A DNA stretch of 64,000 nt, taken from Oceanobacillus halotolerans (GTDB taxonomy: Bacteria > Bacillota > Bacilli > Bacillales > Amphibacillaceae). How positions within the stretch are numbered: the stretch's first letter is position 1; every line of letters begins with the position of its first letter. Positions 44,527 to 54,388 of this stretch are shown here, one piece after another. The position numbers and the translations under genes were made by a program. The notes beneath the pieces were generated by a model. That model did no database searches, had not been told where the DNA came from, and was given only the letters and a program-made list of their open reading frames with translations. The stretch lies in the NCBI RefSeq assembly GCF_010993955.1, contig NZ_WIXL01000015.1:1-64000 (forward strand), in the 5' to 3' direction.

Positions 44527-45400
44527 ATCTTTTTCACATATATAGTTGCTTTCGTGAATTTGTGTATTCTATATAATGCGCAGTAAATTAAAGCCGTTGA
44601 TTTCCACTTCGGACAGTCGCTTTCACCACGGGCATAAGTGCGACATCTGTTCAGACTTTACGTTTTCACAGTGTCTTCTTTACCACGGACAACGCTTTTA
44701 GCTTCCTCTATAGAAAAGCGGAAGCGCCTTGGTCACCCTCGATTAGAAAACTTGGCTTTTCGCCAAGTGGCGAAAGCCTTAGTTGCACTTATGCAGTAAG
44801 AAATTTTTCCTTATCTGCCAAGCTTAAGTCGAGCCTCGGCGTGGTGCTTTTTGCCACAAAGAGGATTGACTTAAGACCTCGAGGGGATAGGTGCTGGCCG
44901 ATGATAACGCCACGTCCTTATGACTATCGGCACTAGGACGTCCTGTCCATCGAAGCTAGACACCGGAAGCAAAAACCGCTTCCTATGGGAACTTCAGCTG
45001 TTGTTTTTTCCGCAGGAGTCGACTGTCCTACGCTCCAATCAATACCGTATTAGCAATCTAAATGATAAGAATAAGAATTAACAAAGCTCAAATCAGATGA
45101 AAAACACGAAGACTCCTGTTTCGTCAGCTAAAAACGGTCACGTCCTGTGGCAGGTGCCGACACTAGAACGTCCTCCCAAAAGAAATACACTTTGCTTCGG
45201 CGATGTTTCGCTGTCGTAGCTTTCCTTGTCCTGTTCGTCGAAGTAAGCAAAGTGAGACCCCTAGAAACGTGTGACGAGTTGAGGAGGCTCACAGCTTACT
45301 TGCGGAAAGCGTAGTGTATTTCCGAAGCGGAGCAATGTGCATATTCTAGTTACAACACATAATCTATCAACCAAGCATTAAGATTCATACGAAAAAGCAC
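44527..45400. repeat. R1 intergenic repeat, copy C, with nested R2 (about 870 bp)
   Basis: It fills the 920-base gap between the SDR gene and the prolyl oligopeptidase gene. R1 blocks GTTGATTTCCACTTCGGACA, GGGCATAAGTGCGACATCTG, GCAGGAGTCGACTGTCC and the terminal CATACGAAAAAGC are in the same orientation as in copy B. An R2 element (44715-44898) lies inside it. Extra palindromes (CACTAGGACGTCC, CACTAGAACGTCC) make it longer than A and B. No gene is seen. Confidence 0.7.
44715..44898. repeat. R2 structured repeat, copy 2, inside R1
   Basis: It has the same structure as copy 1, but the long helix reads CTTAAGTCGA (44823-44832) with TTGACTTAAG (44866-44875). Two base pairs differ from copy 1 by changes on both sides (A-T to T-A and C-G to T-A), which keeps the pairing. 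The outer helix is AGCGCC / GGTGCT with one G-T pair. Confidence 0.7.
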
Positions 45401-45421
45401 AACAGGCTTGTTTGAAAAATA

Positions 45422-47461
45422 TTAGATTGACACATTTAGTTCTTTAAATAGGAATGTAAATAGATCAGTTTGTTCTTCAATCCATTTTTCAGTTGGTTTA
45501 CCTAGACCATGTCCTGCGTTTTTATCAACCCGTAATAGGATTGGGTTTTTGGGGTCGTGTTCTTGTAATGCAGCAGCAAATTTCGTTGCATGTAATGGAA
45601 CCACCCGATCATCATGATCCCCCGTTGTAATGAGAGTAGGTGGGTATTCCGCATTAGGATTCACATTATGTAATGGCGAGTATTTATACATGAAATCAAA
45701 ATGTTCTTTGTTTTCTTCTGCATTTCCAAATTCATTTATCCAAAATCTCCCAGCGGTAAATAAATGGAAACGGAGTGCATCTGTTACTGGAACCATACAA
45801 AGTGCTGCACCGAATAAATCAGGTCGTTGATTAATACAAGCACCTACTAAAAGTCCTCCATTACTTCTTCCCATAATCGATAGTTTCTTAGGGTTTGTGT
45901 ATTTATGCTCGATTAGCCACTCAGCTGCAGAAATAAAATCATCAAATACATTTTGTTTCTTTTCGAGGGTTCCTGCTAAATGCCATTCCTCGCCATATTC
46001 ACTCCCTCCACGAAGATTAGCCACTGCATATATGCCTCCATTATCCATCCACATCATGTTTGCTGGTGAGAAGGATGGGGTCATACTGATGTTATATCCA
46101 CCATATCCAAAGAGTAATAGAGGATTGTCCCCATTTAATTCAATTCCCTTTTTATAGGTGATATACATCGGGATTTTCGTACCATCCTTGGAGGAATAAA
46201 AAATCTGTTTTGTTTCGAATTGATTGGATTTAGCGTAATCTTCCGGATCAACGATAGAATCTAAACGGTCGTTCTGATAGTTATATTGTACAATCTGATC
46301 AGGATGAAGAAATGAATGGTACGAAATTAAAATGTCTTCTCCCTTTTGATTTCCTTTTATATCCGTTACCGAAACAAACGTTGGTAGATCAATTGTTTTT
46401 AAGAAGGATCCATTTTTATCAAAAGTTTTCACGATGTGATAGGCATGATGCAAGTAAACGATGATAAACTTCTGATCAATATAGCGAATGAACGAAATGG
46501 TATCATCATTCTCAGGTACAACGTCTTTCCAGTTTTCTTTTTCTGGATTATTGATATCGATTGCAATAATTTTCCCTTTCGGTGCTTGATAGTTTGTATG
46601 CATATAAAATGTTTCTCCATCGTTTGCAATGAAGTCATAATTATCTTCCCCATCACTAATTAATGGAATAAATGAATCATCGCTGTTTAAAGAACGATAG
46701 TAGATTCTACTTTTAGGCTCAGTACCATCTGTCGCTTTTAAGATAAGATAATCTTCCACTACAATTGGAGAGAACGCTAATTCTTTACGATCTCGATCTT
46801 CGTAAACTAATTGATCTTCTTCTTGAGCTGTACCTAATTGATGAAAGTATACCTGGTTATGGTAACTAGCTTCGTTTTCTGGAACGGTATTCGGATCTGG
46901 ATAACGACTATAGTAAAAACCGCTACTCTCCTTGTTCCATGCAATATTAGTAAAACGGCACCAGTTAATTACTTCTGGAAAATCCTTTTTCGTTTCTAAA
47001 TCTTTTATTTTGATTTCTTGCCAATCACTGCCATTATAGGAAATCGCATATGCTAAATAACCATGATCTTTACTGAATGCCATACTAGTAATGGCAGCAG
47101 CACCTTCCTCATGAAGGGAATTTGGATCTACTATGACTTCTGGATTTTCTAAGTCTAGTGACGTTGAACGAGACAAGACAGGTTGATTTTGTAATCCATC
47201 ATTTTGATGAAAATAATAGTAGTCTCCTATTTTTTCAGGTACCGTTACTTTTTCAAAATTGGTCCATTCTGTGATTTCCTTTTTCACCTTTTCTCGATAC
47301 GAAATATTACCGAGATATTGTTGGGTTCTATTATTTTGCTCATCCGTCCATTGTTGCACTTCAGGGGATTGCATATCCTCTAACCAACGATAAGGGTCCT
47401 TCACCTTAGTTCCGTGGTAATCCGTTACGACATTTTCCTTTTTTGACGTTATACTCATCAT
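45422..47461 (-). CDS. Prolyl oligopeptidase (S9A)
   Basis: Serine peptidase of 679 residues. An N-terminal part (DYHGTKVKDPYRWLEDM) and a beta-propeller (about 70-400) precede the alpha/beta-hydrolase domain with S533 in GRSNGGLL, the aspartate in TTGDHDDRVVP and the histidine in NAGHGLG. It cleaves short peptides after proline in the cytoplasm. No signal peptide is present. GAAGGG precedes the ATG; a second ATG follows directly. With PepF upstream in the same direction (55 bases apart) it forms a peptide-degrading pair that could feed the proline catabolism genes further left. Confidence 0.94.
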   Translation of the reverse strand: MMSITSKKENVVTDYHGTKVKDPYRWLEDMQSPEVQQWTDEQNNRTQQYLGNISYREKVKKEITEWTNFEKVTVPEKIGDYYYFHQNDGLQNQPVLSRSTSLDLENPEVIVDPNSLHEEGAAAITSMAFSKDHGYLAYAISYNGSDWQEIKIKDLETKKDFPEVINWCRFTNIAWNKESSGFYYSRYPDPNTVPENEASYHNQVYFHQLGTAQEEDQLVYEDRDRKELAFSPIVVEDYLILKATDGTEPKSRIYYRSLNSDDSFIPLISDGEDNYDFIANDGETFYMHTNYQAPKGKIIAIDINNPEKENWKDVVPENDDTISFIRYIDQKFIIVYLHHAYHIVKTFDKNGSFLKTIDLPTFVSVTDIKGNQKGEDILISYHSFLHPDQIVQYNYQNDRLDSIVDPEDYAKSNQFETKQIFYSSKDGTKIPMYITYKKGIELNGDNPLLLFGYGGYNISMTPSFSPANMMWMDNGGIYAVANLRGGSEYGEEWHLAGTLEKKQNVFDDFISAAEWLIEHKYTNPKKLSIMGRSNGGLLVGACINQRPDLFGAALCMVPVTDALRFHLFTAGRFWINEFGNAEENKEHFDFMYKYSPLHNVNPNAEYPPTLITTGDHDDRVVPLHATKFAAALQEHDPKNPILLRVDKNAGHGLGKPTEKWIEEQTDLFTFLFKELNVSI

Positions 47462-47516
47462 ATCTCATCCCTTCTAATGTTACTTTGTCCTTCTGAAATT
47501 AATTGAAATGATATTA

Positions 47517-49355
47517 CTATGAAATTGGTTGAAAACTTGCTTCCAATTCATCAACAATCGTTCCAACACGGGCAATGGCTTTTTTGAGATTTTCAGTGGT
47601 AGACATTTCAAGCCCTGCCATTCGATATAGATCAAGACCGCTTTTATTTCCACCTTGTTTTAATACTTCCGTCCACTGTTTTCCTATTGCCTGACCTTCT
47701 TTTTGAATTCGTTCAGCCATAACCGTTGATGCGGAGATACCGACAGAGTAGGTAAATGGATAAAGTCCCATATAATAATGAGGTTGCCGCATCCATGTTA
47801 GATTTGCACCTTCATCTATTTCCACTGTATCTCCCCAGAACTCTGAAAGAATAGCACCTTTTGTTTTACTTATAATGGCTGTTGAAAGTGGTTGATTATT
47901 TTCAGCAAAGTCATATAATCTTCTCATTAATTCTGCTTCTAACACATGGGTCACACAATTATGGTGGTAACTCATCATTAAATACATATTCAACCAGCGC
48001 TTTAATCTCGGGTCATCTCGGTTTTCTTTTAGATAATCTACAATGAGTTGTTCCACAAGTGTGGAAGGTGCCTCCACAAATAAATGTGCTTGTGTATTGT
48101 TAATATAACGTTGATTTTTCATGGATAAAGAGAAATGCAAGGTATGCCCTAGTTCATGCCCTAGTAACAGCATGTCAAACAAATTTCCACCCCATGGATA
48201 AAAGGAATAGCCATGGACACCATGAACGCCACCACCAAAGGCAATCATTCGACGGCCAACGTTATCTCCCCTGTATACCCATCTTTCCGAAAAAACTCGT
48301 GCCATTTCATTTTGATACTCTGGACCTAATACACCAACTGCATCTGTAATAATTTCTCCAGCCTCTTTGTAGCGAATTGGTGGATCAAATTCAGGATCGA
48401 GTGGTGCTTTTACATCAGAAAACTGTAATTTATCTAATCCTAATTGTCTTTTTCTCAACCGTGCATAACGCTGCATGTGTGGAGAAAGCTCTTTTTGAAA
48501 TGTATCCAAAATGTCTCCAAAGAATGAAGATGAAATTGCATCTGTCGCGTAAAATTGGTTTGGATCCGAATACTGTAACAACATATCTTTTGCAGAATCA
48601 TAACCACGTAATTTAGCTAACGATATATTTTTCGTAATTTCACTTGTTAACGATTTCCCCAGTGTATGTTGATAGTTTTTTAAACCATTTGTAAGCGATT
48701 GATATGCATTTCGACGTAAAACCGTATCTGGTGATGTTTCAATTTGTGTCATGTACATATGTAACGAAACGGGATGTTCTTTTCCGTTTTTATCTTTAGC
48801 TGGTTCAAACTTCATATCGGAGGATGTAACCGCATGAAACATGACTTCAGGTACACGCAGTGTTTCAGATAAGGATGCTAATGTATTTTCCATATCAGAT
48901 GTTAACGTATGGTGACGAACCTCATCTAAACGATCCAGAAACCGGTCAAATTCATGTATTCCTCCTTCTTCCTTTTTCCAATTGTCAATATCATTTTTGT
49001 CTACTTGTACTAATGCATTCGTAAAATTAGTAGTAACTTGTCCCCCTTTTGCAACTAATGATAAGGAACGACCCATTATTTCTTGATTTTCTGCATCTGA
49101 TTCGTCCTCCGAAAATTTGTACATCGCATAGCTGGATACCCGATTTAAACGTTCCATTAACTGATCATAATCATTTAAACTATCGAATAACTCACGTGCA
49201 GTAGAAAGAGGAAATGGGTCACCACCAGCAAGCAAGTTATCAATCTGTTTTTCTACTTCTTGAAAGGACTGTTCCCATTTATCAACAGATGCAAATATCG
49301 GGGTAAGGTCCCATGTTTCTTCTTCTGGAATATCTTTACGCAGTATTTGTTTCAT
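47517..49355 (-). CDS. pepF: Oligoendopeptidase F (M3 family)
   Basis: Zinc peptidase of 612 residues. An N-terminal helical PepF domain (about 20-200) precedes the catalytic part with HELGH at residues 400-404 and a third ligand region further on (HLFVEAPSTLVE). It degrades peptides of about 7-17 residues in the cytoplasm. AAAAGGAG precedes the ATG. It is transcribed toward the prolyl oligopeptidase gene and probably together with it. Confidence 0.95.
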   Translation of the reverse strand: MKQILRKDIPEEETWDLTPIFASVDKWEQSFQEVEKQIDNLLAGGDPFPLSTARELFDSLNDYDQLMERLNRVSSYAMYKFSEDESDAENQEIMGRSLSLVAKGGQVTTNFTNALVQVDKNDIDNWKKEEGGIHEFDRFLDRLDEVRHHTLTSDMENTLASLSETLRVPEVMFHAVTSSDMKFEPAKDKNGKEHPVSLHMYMTQIETSPDTVLRRNAYQSLTNGLKNYQHTLGKSLTSEITKNISLAKLRGYDSAKDMLLQYSDPNQFYATDAISSSFFGDILDTFQKELSPHMQRYARLRKRQLGLDKLQFSDVKAPLDPEFDPPIRYKEAGEIITDAVGVLGPEYQNEMARVFSERWVYRGDNVGRRMIAFGGGVHGVHGYSFYPWGGNLFDMLLLGHELGHTLHFSLSMKNQRYINNTQAHLFVEAPSTLVEQLIVDYLKENRDDPRLKRWLNMYLMMSYHHNCVTHVLEAELMRRLYDFAENNQPLSTAIISKTKGAILSEFWGDTVEIDEGANLTWMRQPHYYMGLYPFTYSVGISASTVMAERIQKEGQAIGKQWTEVLKQGGNKSGLDLYRMAGLEMSTTENLKKAIARVGTIVDELEASFQPIS

Positions 49356-49582
49356 TTTTATACGCTCCTTTTCTTATCTTGCTTTACACTTATTTTTTCC
49401 ATAATATGTATATTGCACATAACATAGAAGGTGCGACGTATAAAGGCAACAAGGAATGTGAAAAAAGCCTAAAATTAAGAAATATTATAATATTTGTTCC
49501 TAAAATAAATTATACTCCTGGAGCTAACTTAATGCAATAAAGCATAACCTAAATCAGAATCATCTTAGAATACCTGCAAAAA

Positions 49583-49622
49583 ACACAAAAGATCCTATCT
49601 GTTTTGATAGGATCTTTTGTGT
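49583..49622. terminator. Bidirectional terminator after the response regulator gene
   Basis: A perfect 17-bp stem, ACACAAAAGATCCTATC / GATAGGATCTTTTGTGT, with a 6-base loop, 13 bases after the regulator stop. Confidence 0.88.
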
Positions 49623-49634
49623 AGAATACGGGAT

Positions 49635-50276
49635 TTAAAAGTGAACTAGGCCATTCTCCATCGCATACTGAACTAGTGCAGGGCGATTTCGCAAATTTAA
49701 TTTATCCATAACATGTGCTCGATGGGCCTCGATTGTTTTAACGGATACATACAGTTTTTCTGCTATTTCACGATTGGTATAGCCTTTTGCAATATAGCTT
49801 AATACTTCCTCTTCTCTTGCTGTTAATCGATTTTTCTGTCCCTCTGCATTGCGGCTTGTTCGTACATAATCGTCTAACATCACTTTTGTTGCATTCGGAT
49901 AAAGATAGGCTCCACCATGATAGATTGTTCGAATTGCTTCAATGAGGTCTTGATCATGATTAGTTTTTAATAAAAATCCAGAAGCACCAGCTTTTAAAAC
50001 ACGAAATAGGCATTCTTTGTCCTCATAATTGGTTAGGACAATTACCCTGGACTTCTGGCTAGATGCTTTTATTTTATTTATTGCGTGCAAACAAGCCTTC
50101 TTTTCCAAGTATAATTCTGTAACAACAACATCTGGTTTTTCATCATCTACTAGTTGTAATAATTTTTCTTGATTATCCGTTTCCCATAGAACACTCATGT
50201 CTGGTTCTTGTTCAATTAATAATTTAATTCCTTTTCGAATAATCCCATGGTCATCTGCTAGCAAGATTGAAATCAT
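49635..50276 (-). CDS. NarL/LuxR-type response regulator with glutamate at the phosphorylation site
   Basis: Protein of 213 residues: receiver domain (1-120) and a C-terminal LuxR helix-turn-helix (about 148-205, LTAREEEVLSYIAKGYTNREIA then VSVKTIEAHRAHVMDKLNLRNR). The acidic pocket D8-D9 and the lysine in GFLLK are present. The phosphoacceptor aspartate is replaced by E54 (VVVTELYLE where VVLMDIxMP is usual). It may therefore be constitutively active or phosphorylation-independent. No histidine kinase is adjacent. AGGGGGT precedes the ATG. Confidence 0.92.
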   Translation of the reverse strand: MISILLADDHGIIRKGIKLLIEQEPDMSVLWETDNQEKLLQLVDDEKPDVVVTELYLEKKACLHAINKIKASSQKSRVIVLTNYEDKECLFRVLKAGASGFLLKTNHDQDLIEAIRTIYHGGAYLYPNATKVMLDDYVRTSRNAEGQKNRLTAREEEVLSYIAKGYTNREIAEKLYVSVKTIEAHRAHVMDKLNLRNRPALVQYAMENGLVHF

Positions 50277-50409
50277 ATAATGTGACCCCCTATATACCTA
50301 TTACGTAAGTACTATTATACGTTAACAGGCATGTGATGGTGGGTCACATTTGTGTGAAATATTTGTTAAATTTTTTCTATTGTTTATTAATAACTGTTTT
50401 TAATTGAGG

Positions 50410-52137
50410 CTATTTTTTATCAAGCTGAAACCTACTTATATATGCTTGAAGCTCAGTAGCCATGGATGCTAAGGATTCAGAAGCAGCTGTAATTTCCTGT
50501 ACACTTGCACTTTGTTCTTCTGCAGCTGCTGCTACCGAATTACTATGTTCGGAAGTCTGTGTCGCAATTTGTTCAGCATTTTTCACAATTCCAATTAACT
50601 GTTCATTTCCTAAATTAACTTCTTGAATGGATTTATTAATGGCACTTGTCATTTCAACCACTTTAGCTATTTGATCATTGATTACGGTAAAGGTTTGTCC
50701 TGCTTCATCAACTAATTCTCTACCTTGTTCCACATCTTTTCCTTCTTCTTTGACAACTGTGATTGTCTCCGATACTTTTGTTTGAACTTCGTTTATTAAG
50801 TCACTTACCTGACTAGTTGCTTGATGAGATTGCTCTGAAAGCTTGCGAACCTCGTCTGCAACAACCGCAAATCCTTTTCCATGCTCCCCTGCTCTTGCAG
50901 CTTCTATTGCTGCATTTAATGCTAATAAATTCGTTTGATCCGAAATTTCTTCAATAAGGGAAATGACTTCCCCAATTTCTTCCGACGTATCTCCTAATGA
51001 TTGAATAACAGTACCCATTTGCTTACTGGAGGACTGAATATGGTGCATTTGTTCCGTTACCTTATTAAGCTTTTTAGAACCTGCAGATGCTTTTGTTTTT
51101 GTTTCTGTTGAGGCTTTAGAAAGATCCTCTACATTTTCCGTTATTTGTGTCATCCCATCTCGAATACTTTCAATAGTTTCTTTTGCATGATTTGTTCCTT
51201 CCAAAGTATTCGTGGTATCCTCTGAAATATTCTGAATGGATGCTGCCACTTCCTGACTAGTACTGCTTGACTCCTCAGCACTGGCACTTAACTCTTCTGA
51301 GGTTGATGCCACATGTTCTGCGTTATCTCGGATTATCGTCACCATACCTTTTAAGTTTTCGACCATTTTATTAAATCCTGCTCCCAAATCACCAAGTTCA
51401 TCTTTACGATTAATAACGAGCTTATCCATTGTTAAGTCGCCATCTGCCAGTTGTAACATATGGTCTCGAACTGTAATAATTGGTTTGGAAATCCGTGATA
51501 CAACAAAGAAAACAACTAAGAAACCAACGATACTAACAAGTCCAATCGTTATAGCTAGCGACCATAGTAGGTTATCGGCTGGCGCACTAAAATCATCATA
51601 AAAGGCACTTCCACTTAAAATCCATCCCCACTCTTCAAATGTAGCAGAGTAGGCTATTTTTTCATCCCCTTCAAAGATATATTCCGTGTACCCACCACCT
51701 TGACCTGATTGTTTAATAAAATCTTGGACATATTGAAATCCATTTTCATCCTCTGCATCATACATATCTTCACCTTCGATCGTAGGGTGTGCAAAAACTT
51801 TTCCGTCATCTCCTAATATAAATAAATAACCCTCTTCGCCAAACTGATAATCAGAGGTGAAGTTACGTGTCCCATCTGATTCTCGAACACCTATTAATTC
51901 TTCTTTCGCCATTTCTTGTGCCTCTTCTAGCGTTAGATCACCATTTGATACTTCTTGTTGTAAAACATCCAAGGTAGAAATAGCAATATTCACCTTATCT
52001 CTTATCGCTTCTTTTCCTAAATCATTTAGTGACTGACTTGCTTGTCCATATTGAAACAATCCAATAAACAAACTAGGTATTAAAAAAATGAGTCCTGTCA
52101 GGATAATCAACTTTGTCTTAATGGAATAAATTTTCAT
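50410..52137 (-). CDS. Methyl-accepting chemotaxis protein with Cache sensor
   Basis: Chemoreceptor of 575 residues. Membrane span (about 10-28), extracellular single Cache-like domain (about 35-180, with [20 protein letters not shown] and [18 protein letters not shown]), second span (about 190-215), HAMP, then a signalling domain with the hairpin tip [25 protein letters not shown] precedes ATG 52137. The ligand is unknown. Cache domains of this kind often sense small organic acids or amino acids. Confidence 0.93.
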   Translation of the reverse strand: MKIYSIKTKLIILTGLIFLIPSLFIGLFQYGQASQSLNDLGKEAIRDKVNIAISTLDVLQQEVSNGDLTLEEAQEMAKEELIGVRESDGTRNFTSDYQFGEEGYLFILGDDGKVFAHPTIEGEDMYDAEDENGFQYVQDFIKQSGQGGGYTEYIFEGDEKIAYSATFEEWGWILSGSAFYDDFSAPADNLLWSLAITIGLVSIVGFLVVFFVVSRISKPIITVRDHMLQLADGDLTMDKLVINRKDELGDLGAGFNKMVENLKGMVTIIRDNAEHVASTSEELSASAEESSSTSQEVAASIQNISEDTTNTLEGTNHAKETIESIRDGMTQITENVEDLSKASTETKTKASAGSKKLNKVTEQMHHIQSSSKQMGTVIQSLGDTSEEIGEVISLIEEISDQTNLLALNAAIEAARAGEHGKGFAVVADEVRKLSEQSHQATSQVSDLINEVQTKVSETITVVKEEGKDVEQGRELVDEAGQTFTVINDQIAKVVEMTSAINKSIQEVNLGNEQLIGIVKNAEQIATQTSEHSNSVAAAAEEQSASVQEITAASESLASMATELQAYISRFQLDKK

Positions 52138-52163
52138 GTTTCTACCTCCAATCTTTTTGATCA

Positions 52164-52325
52164 CTATATGTGTTGAAGAAATCTTTCCTTATACGTAACT
52201 ATTGGTACTGGCTTACTAAATAAAAATCCTTGTACCGTATCACATTTCATTTCCTGAAACATCTGCAGCTGTTCTTTTGTTTCTAAACCCTCTGCTACAA
52301 TTTGTAGTCCAAGCTCATGTCCTAA
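52164..52325 (-). pseudogene. EAL-domain remnant (C-terminal end only)
   Basis: About 53 codons read GHELGLQIVAEGLETKEQ, then CDTVQGFLFSKPVP and end at a TAG. This is the typical last part of an EAL cyclic-di-GMP phosphodiesterase (AEG-x-ET and CD-x-x-QG-x-x-FSKP). A stop codon lies immediately upstream in frame and no start or N-terminal part exists. The rest appears to have been lost, and repeat R4 lies about 110 bases away. Confidence 0.75.
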
Positions 52326-52436
52326 CTAGAAATAATTGGCATCGACCAACATGACTTATAACCAAGATCCATTGGCTGATCACGATACCTATCCCATAGT
52401 AAATCTGTCTCAATATCCGTTACATAAATTGGAATG

Positions 52437-52562
52437 TATAAGAAAAACTCGCATTCGCTCGTCCTTTAGCGAATGTGTTAGTTTTTCTTATACTTGGGAC
52501 ATAAAAATTTTAGCAACGTCGAGTCCACTTCTTAGCTAAAATTTTCTACTTTCCTAACGTAA
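52437..52562. repeat. R4 repeat, copy 2 (long hairpin)
   Basis: TATAAGAAAAACT (52437-52449) pairs with AGTTTTTCTTATA (52480-52492), with CATTCGCT / AGCGAATG inside. A second hairpin, AAAATTTTAGC / GCTAAAATTTT, follows. CTTGGGACAT and CTTTCCTAACGT are shared with copy 1. It lies in the 946-base gap between the chemoreceptor and ilvE. Confidence 0.65.
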
Positions 52563-52640
52563 AAAAAACTGCCGTACCACTTGATCCTGCATAAGGGCCC
52601 ATTTTCACTGGTTGGAATGGACCAATGAATTCGGTAAGGA
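52563..52640 (-). pseudogene. Possible gene fragment of unknown origin
   Basis: On the minus strand a short open stretch reads EFIGPFQPVKMGPYAGSSG, then TAV, and runs into the edge of R4. It has no start and no ribosome site. The composition looks protein-like, but I cannot name a family. It may be the remains of a gene cut by R4 or by a deletion. Confidence 0.3.
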
Positions 52641-52683
52641 TGGACCTACTAAATTACTTATCCTTTCCATGCTAAGAACAATA

Positions 52684-52848
52684 AAGTGGAAACTTCAATC
52701 ATTGGGGGTTTCCTTTCCTCCCCCAATGATGGTTAGTTGAACGAATCGGACATTTACGGGCAGTTTGATCCCCCACTTATCTTTCTTGGGTCTCCTAAGA
52801 AATCTTGAAGTGGGGGTCTTACTGCCCGTTACATGTGGGATAAAGTGA
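52684..52848. repeat. R3 hairpin repeat, copy 1
   Basis: ACGGGCAGT (52756-52764) pairs with ACTGCCCGT (52821-52829), and CCCCCACTT with AAGTGGGGG inside. Flanks include GGGGGTTTCCTTTCC and GGGATAAAGTG. Related copies lie at 54181-54297 (same orientation) and 57191-57302 (opposite, shortened). Bases 52849-53083 hold only the ilvE leader. Confidence 0.7.
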
Positions 52849-53083
52849 AACCATATCATTTTCCTATTTCTTTTCCAGGTTATTGACATGAATTAACTAT
52901 TTACATGTAATTCTGACAAAATTTCGACACATTTACTATAAGGGAAAACCCTAATTTTCCTTCATTACCACCTTAAAAACCTAATAAACATAAGCGTTGT
53001 TATTTTTTAGAAATAATCTTGCTTCCCAAATAGATATGAATTATGATAAATATTAAAAATCTATAGTCGGGGGGATTGACGTA

Positions 53084-54157
53084 ATGGAAGATTGGACCAT
53101 TCACGTAGAATATTCCACAACTAAAAAGGAAAAACCGAAAGACGAGGCATTAGCCTTTGGCAAAGTATTTACAGATCATATGTTTATTATGGATTATACG
53201 GAAGGAAAAGGCTGGCACGATGCAAGAATTGTAACCTACCAACCTTTAACAATGGATCCCTCTGCAATGGTGTTTCACTATGGTCAATCTATTTTTGAAG
53301 GGTTAAAGGCATATCGAACACCTAATGATGACGTTCACTTATTTCGGCCTGAAAAGAATATGGAGCGACTAAACCACTCAAATCGCAGGCTATGTATCCC
53401 ACGAATTGATGAGTCATTTGCACTTCACGCGATTAAAAAATTAGTTGCTATTGATAAAGAATGGATTCCGCGATCACCAGGTACATCCCTTTATATACGA
53501 CCATTTATCATTTCAACGGAACCGAATCTTGCGGTAGCACCTTCACAACATTATAAATTTATGATCATCCTTTCTCCTGTAGGCGCTTATTATAAGGAAG
53601 GAATGAACCCAGTAAACATTGCAGTGGAAAATAAGTATGTTCGTGCGATAAGAGGTGGAACAGGGGAAGCAAAAACAGGCGGCAACTATGCAACTAGCTT
53701 AAAAGCACAAGAAACTGTTGCAAGAGAAGGATTTTCCCAAGTATTATGGCTTGATGGTGTAGAACGGAAGTATATTGAAGAAGTTGGTAACATGAATGTT
53801 TTCTTTAAAATTAATGGAGAAATTATTACCCCTGCTTTAAATGGAAGCATCCTTAGTGGTATTACAAGAGACACAGTCATTCAGCTATTGAAACACTGGG
53901 ATATTCCGATAACAGAACGGAAAGTAACTATGGATGAAATAAAACAAGCACATCAAGATGGGAAACTGGAGGAAGCATTTGGTTCAGGTACTGCTGCCGT
54001 CATTTCACCTATTGGAAAATTAACCTGGGGAAAACATGATATGACGGTTAATGAAGGAAAAACTGGTGAGATAGCCAAATCCTTATATGAGACATTAACT
54101 GGAATTCAGTATGGGCAACAAAAAGACCCATTCAACTGGATTGTAAAGATAAAGTAA
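53084..54157 (+). CDS. ilvE: Branched-chain-amino-acid aminotransferase
   Basis: Class IV PLP-dependent aminotransferase of 357 residues, the length of the Bacillus YbgE/YwaA type. The PLP lysine K197 lies in EAKTGGNYATS. VLWLDG, YIEEVGNMNVFF and the C-terminal GSGTAAVISP cofactor-phosphate loop are family motifs. It interconverts branched-chain 2-oxo acids and Leu/Ile/Val. The leader has GGGGGGATT before the ATG and no T-box was found. R3 repeats lie on both sides. Confidence 0.95.
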   Translation: MEDWTIHVEYSTTKKEKPKDEALAFGKVFTDHMFIMDYTEGKGWHDARIVTYQPLTMDPSAMVFHYGQSIFEGLKAYRTPNDDVHLFRPEKNMERLNHSNRRLCIPRIDESFALHAIKKLVAIDKEWIPRSPGTSLYIRPFIISTEPNLAVAPSQHYKFMIILSPVGAYYKEGMNPVNIAVENKYVRAIRGGTGEAKTGGNYATSLKAQETVAREGFSQVLWLDGVERKYIEEVGNMNVFFKINGEIITPALNGSILSGITRDTVIQLLKHWDIPITERKVTMDEIKQAHQDGKLEEAFGSGTAAVISPIGKLTWGKHDMTVNEGKTGEIAKSLYETLTGIQYGQQKDPFNWIVKIK

Positions 54158-54180
54158 AACGCATTTAGTCTAGGTTCCTT

Positions 54181-54297
54181 TCCCCCTCACTGATGGCTAG
54201 TGGAACGAATCGGACATTTACGGGCAGTTTGATCCCCCACTTATCTTTCTTGGATCTCCTAAATGGGGGCTTAACTGCCCGTTACATGCGGGATAAA
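54181..54297. repeat. R3 hairpin repeat, copy 2
   Basis: TTTACGGGCAGTTTGATCCC and GGGGGCTTAACTGCCCGTTA form the same long hairpin as in copy 1, with a shorter centre. It starts 23 bases after the ilvE stop. Confidence 0.7.
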
Positions 54298-54318
54298 TGA
54301 GTAATGATTCGAATCATT

Positions 54319-54352
54319 AATCCGGTACTTTTGAGAGGGTATCGGATTTTTT
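54319..54352 (+). terminator. Terminator downstream of ilvE
   Basis: AATCCGGTAC pairs with GGTATCGGATT, followed by TTTTTT. Confidence 0.75.
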
Positions 54353-54388
54353 GCTCTCTTCAATTTGATAATTAAGGTTTTTAGTGAC

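Noticed and set aside
52860-53083. T-box or other amino-acid riboswitch before ilvE
   Set aside because: No GGGTGG-type T-box sequence or antiterminator was found in the leader.
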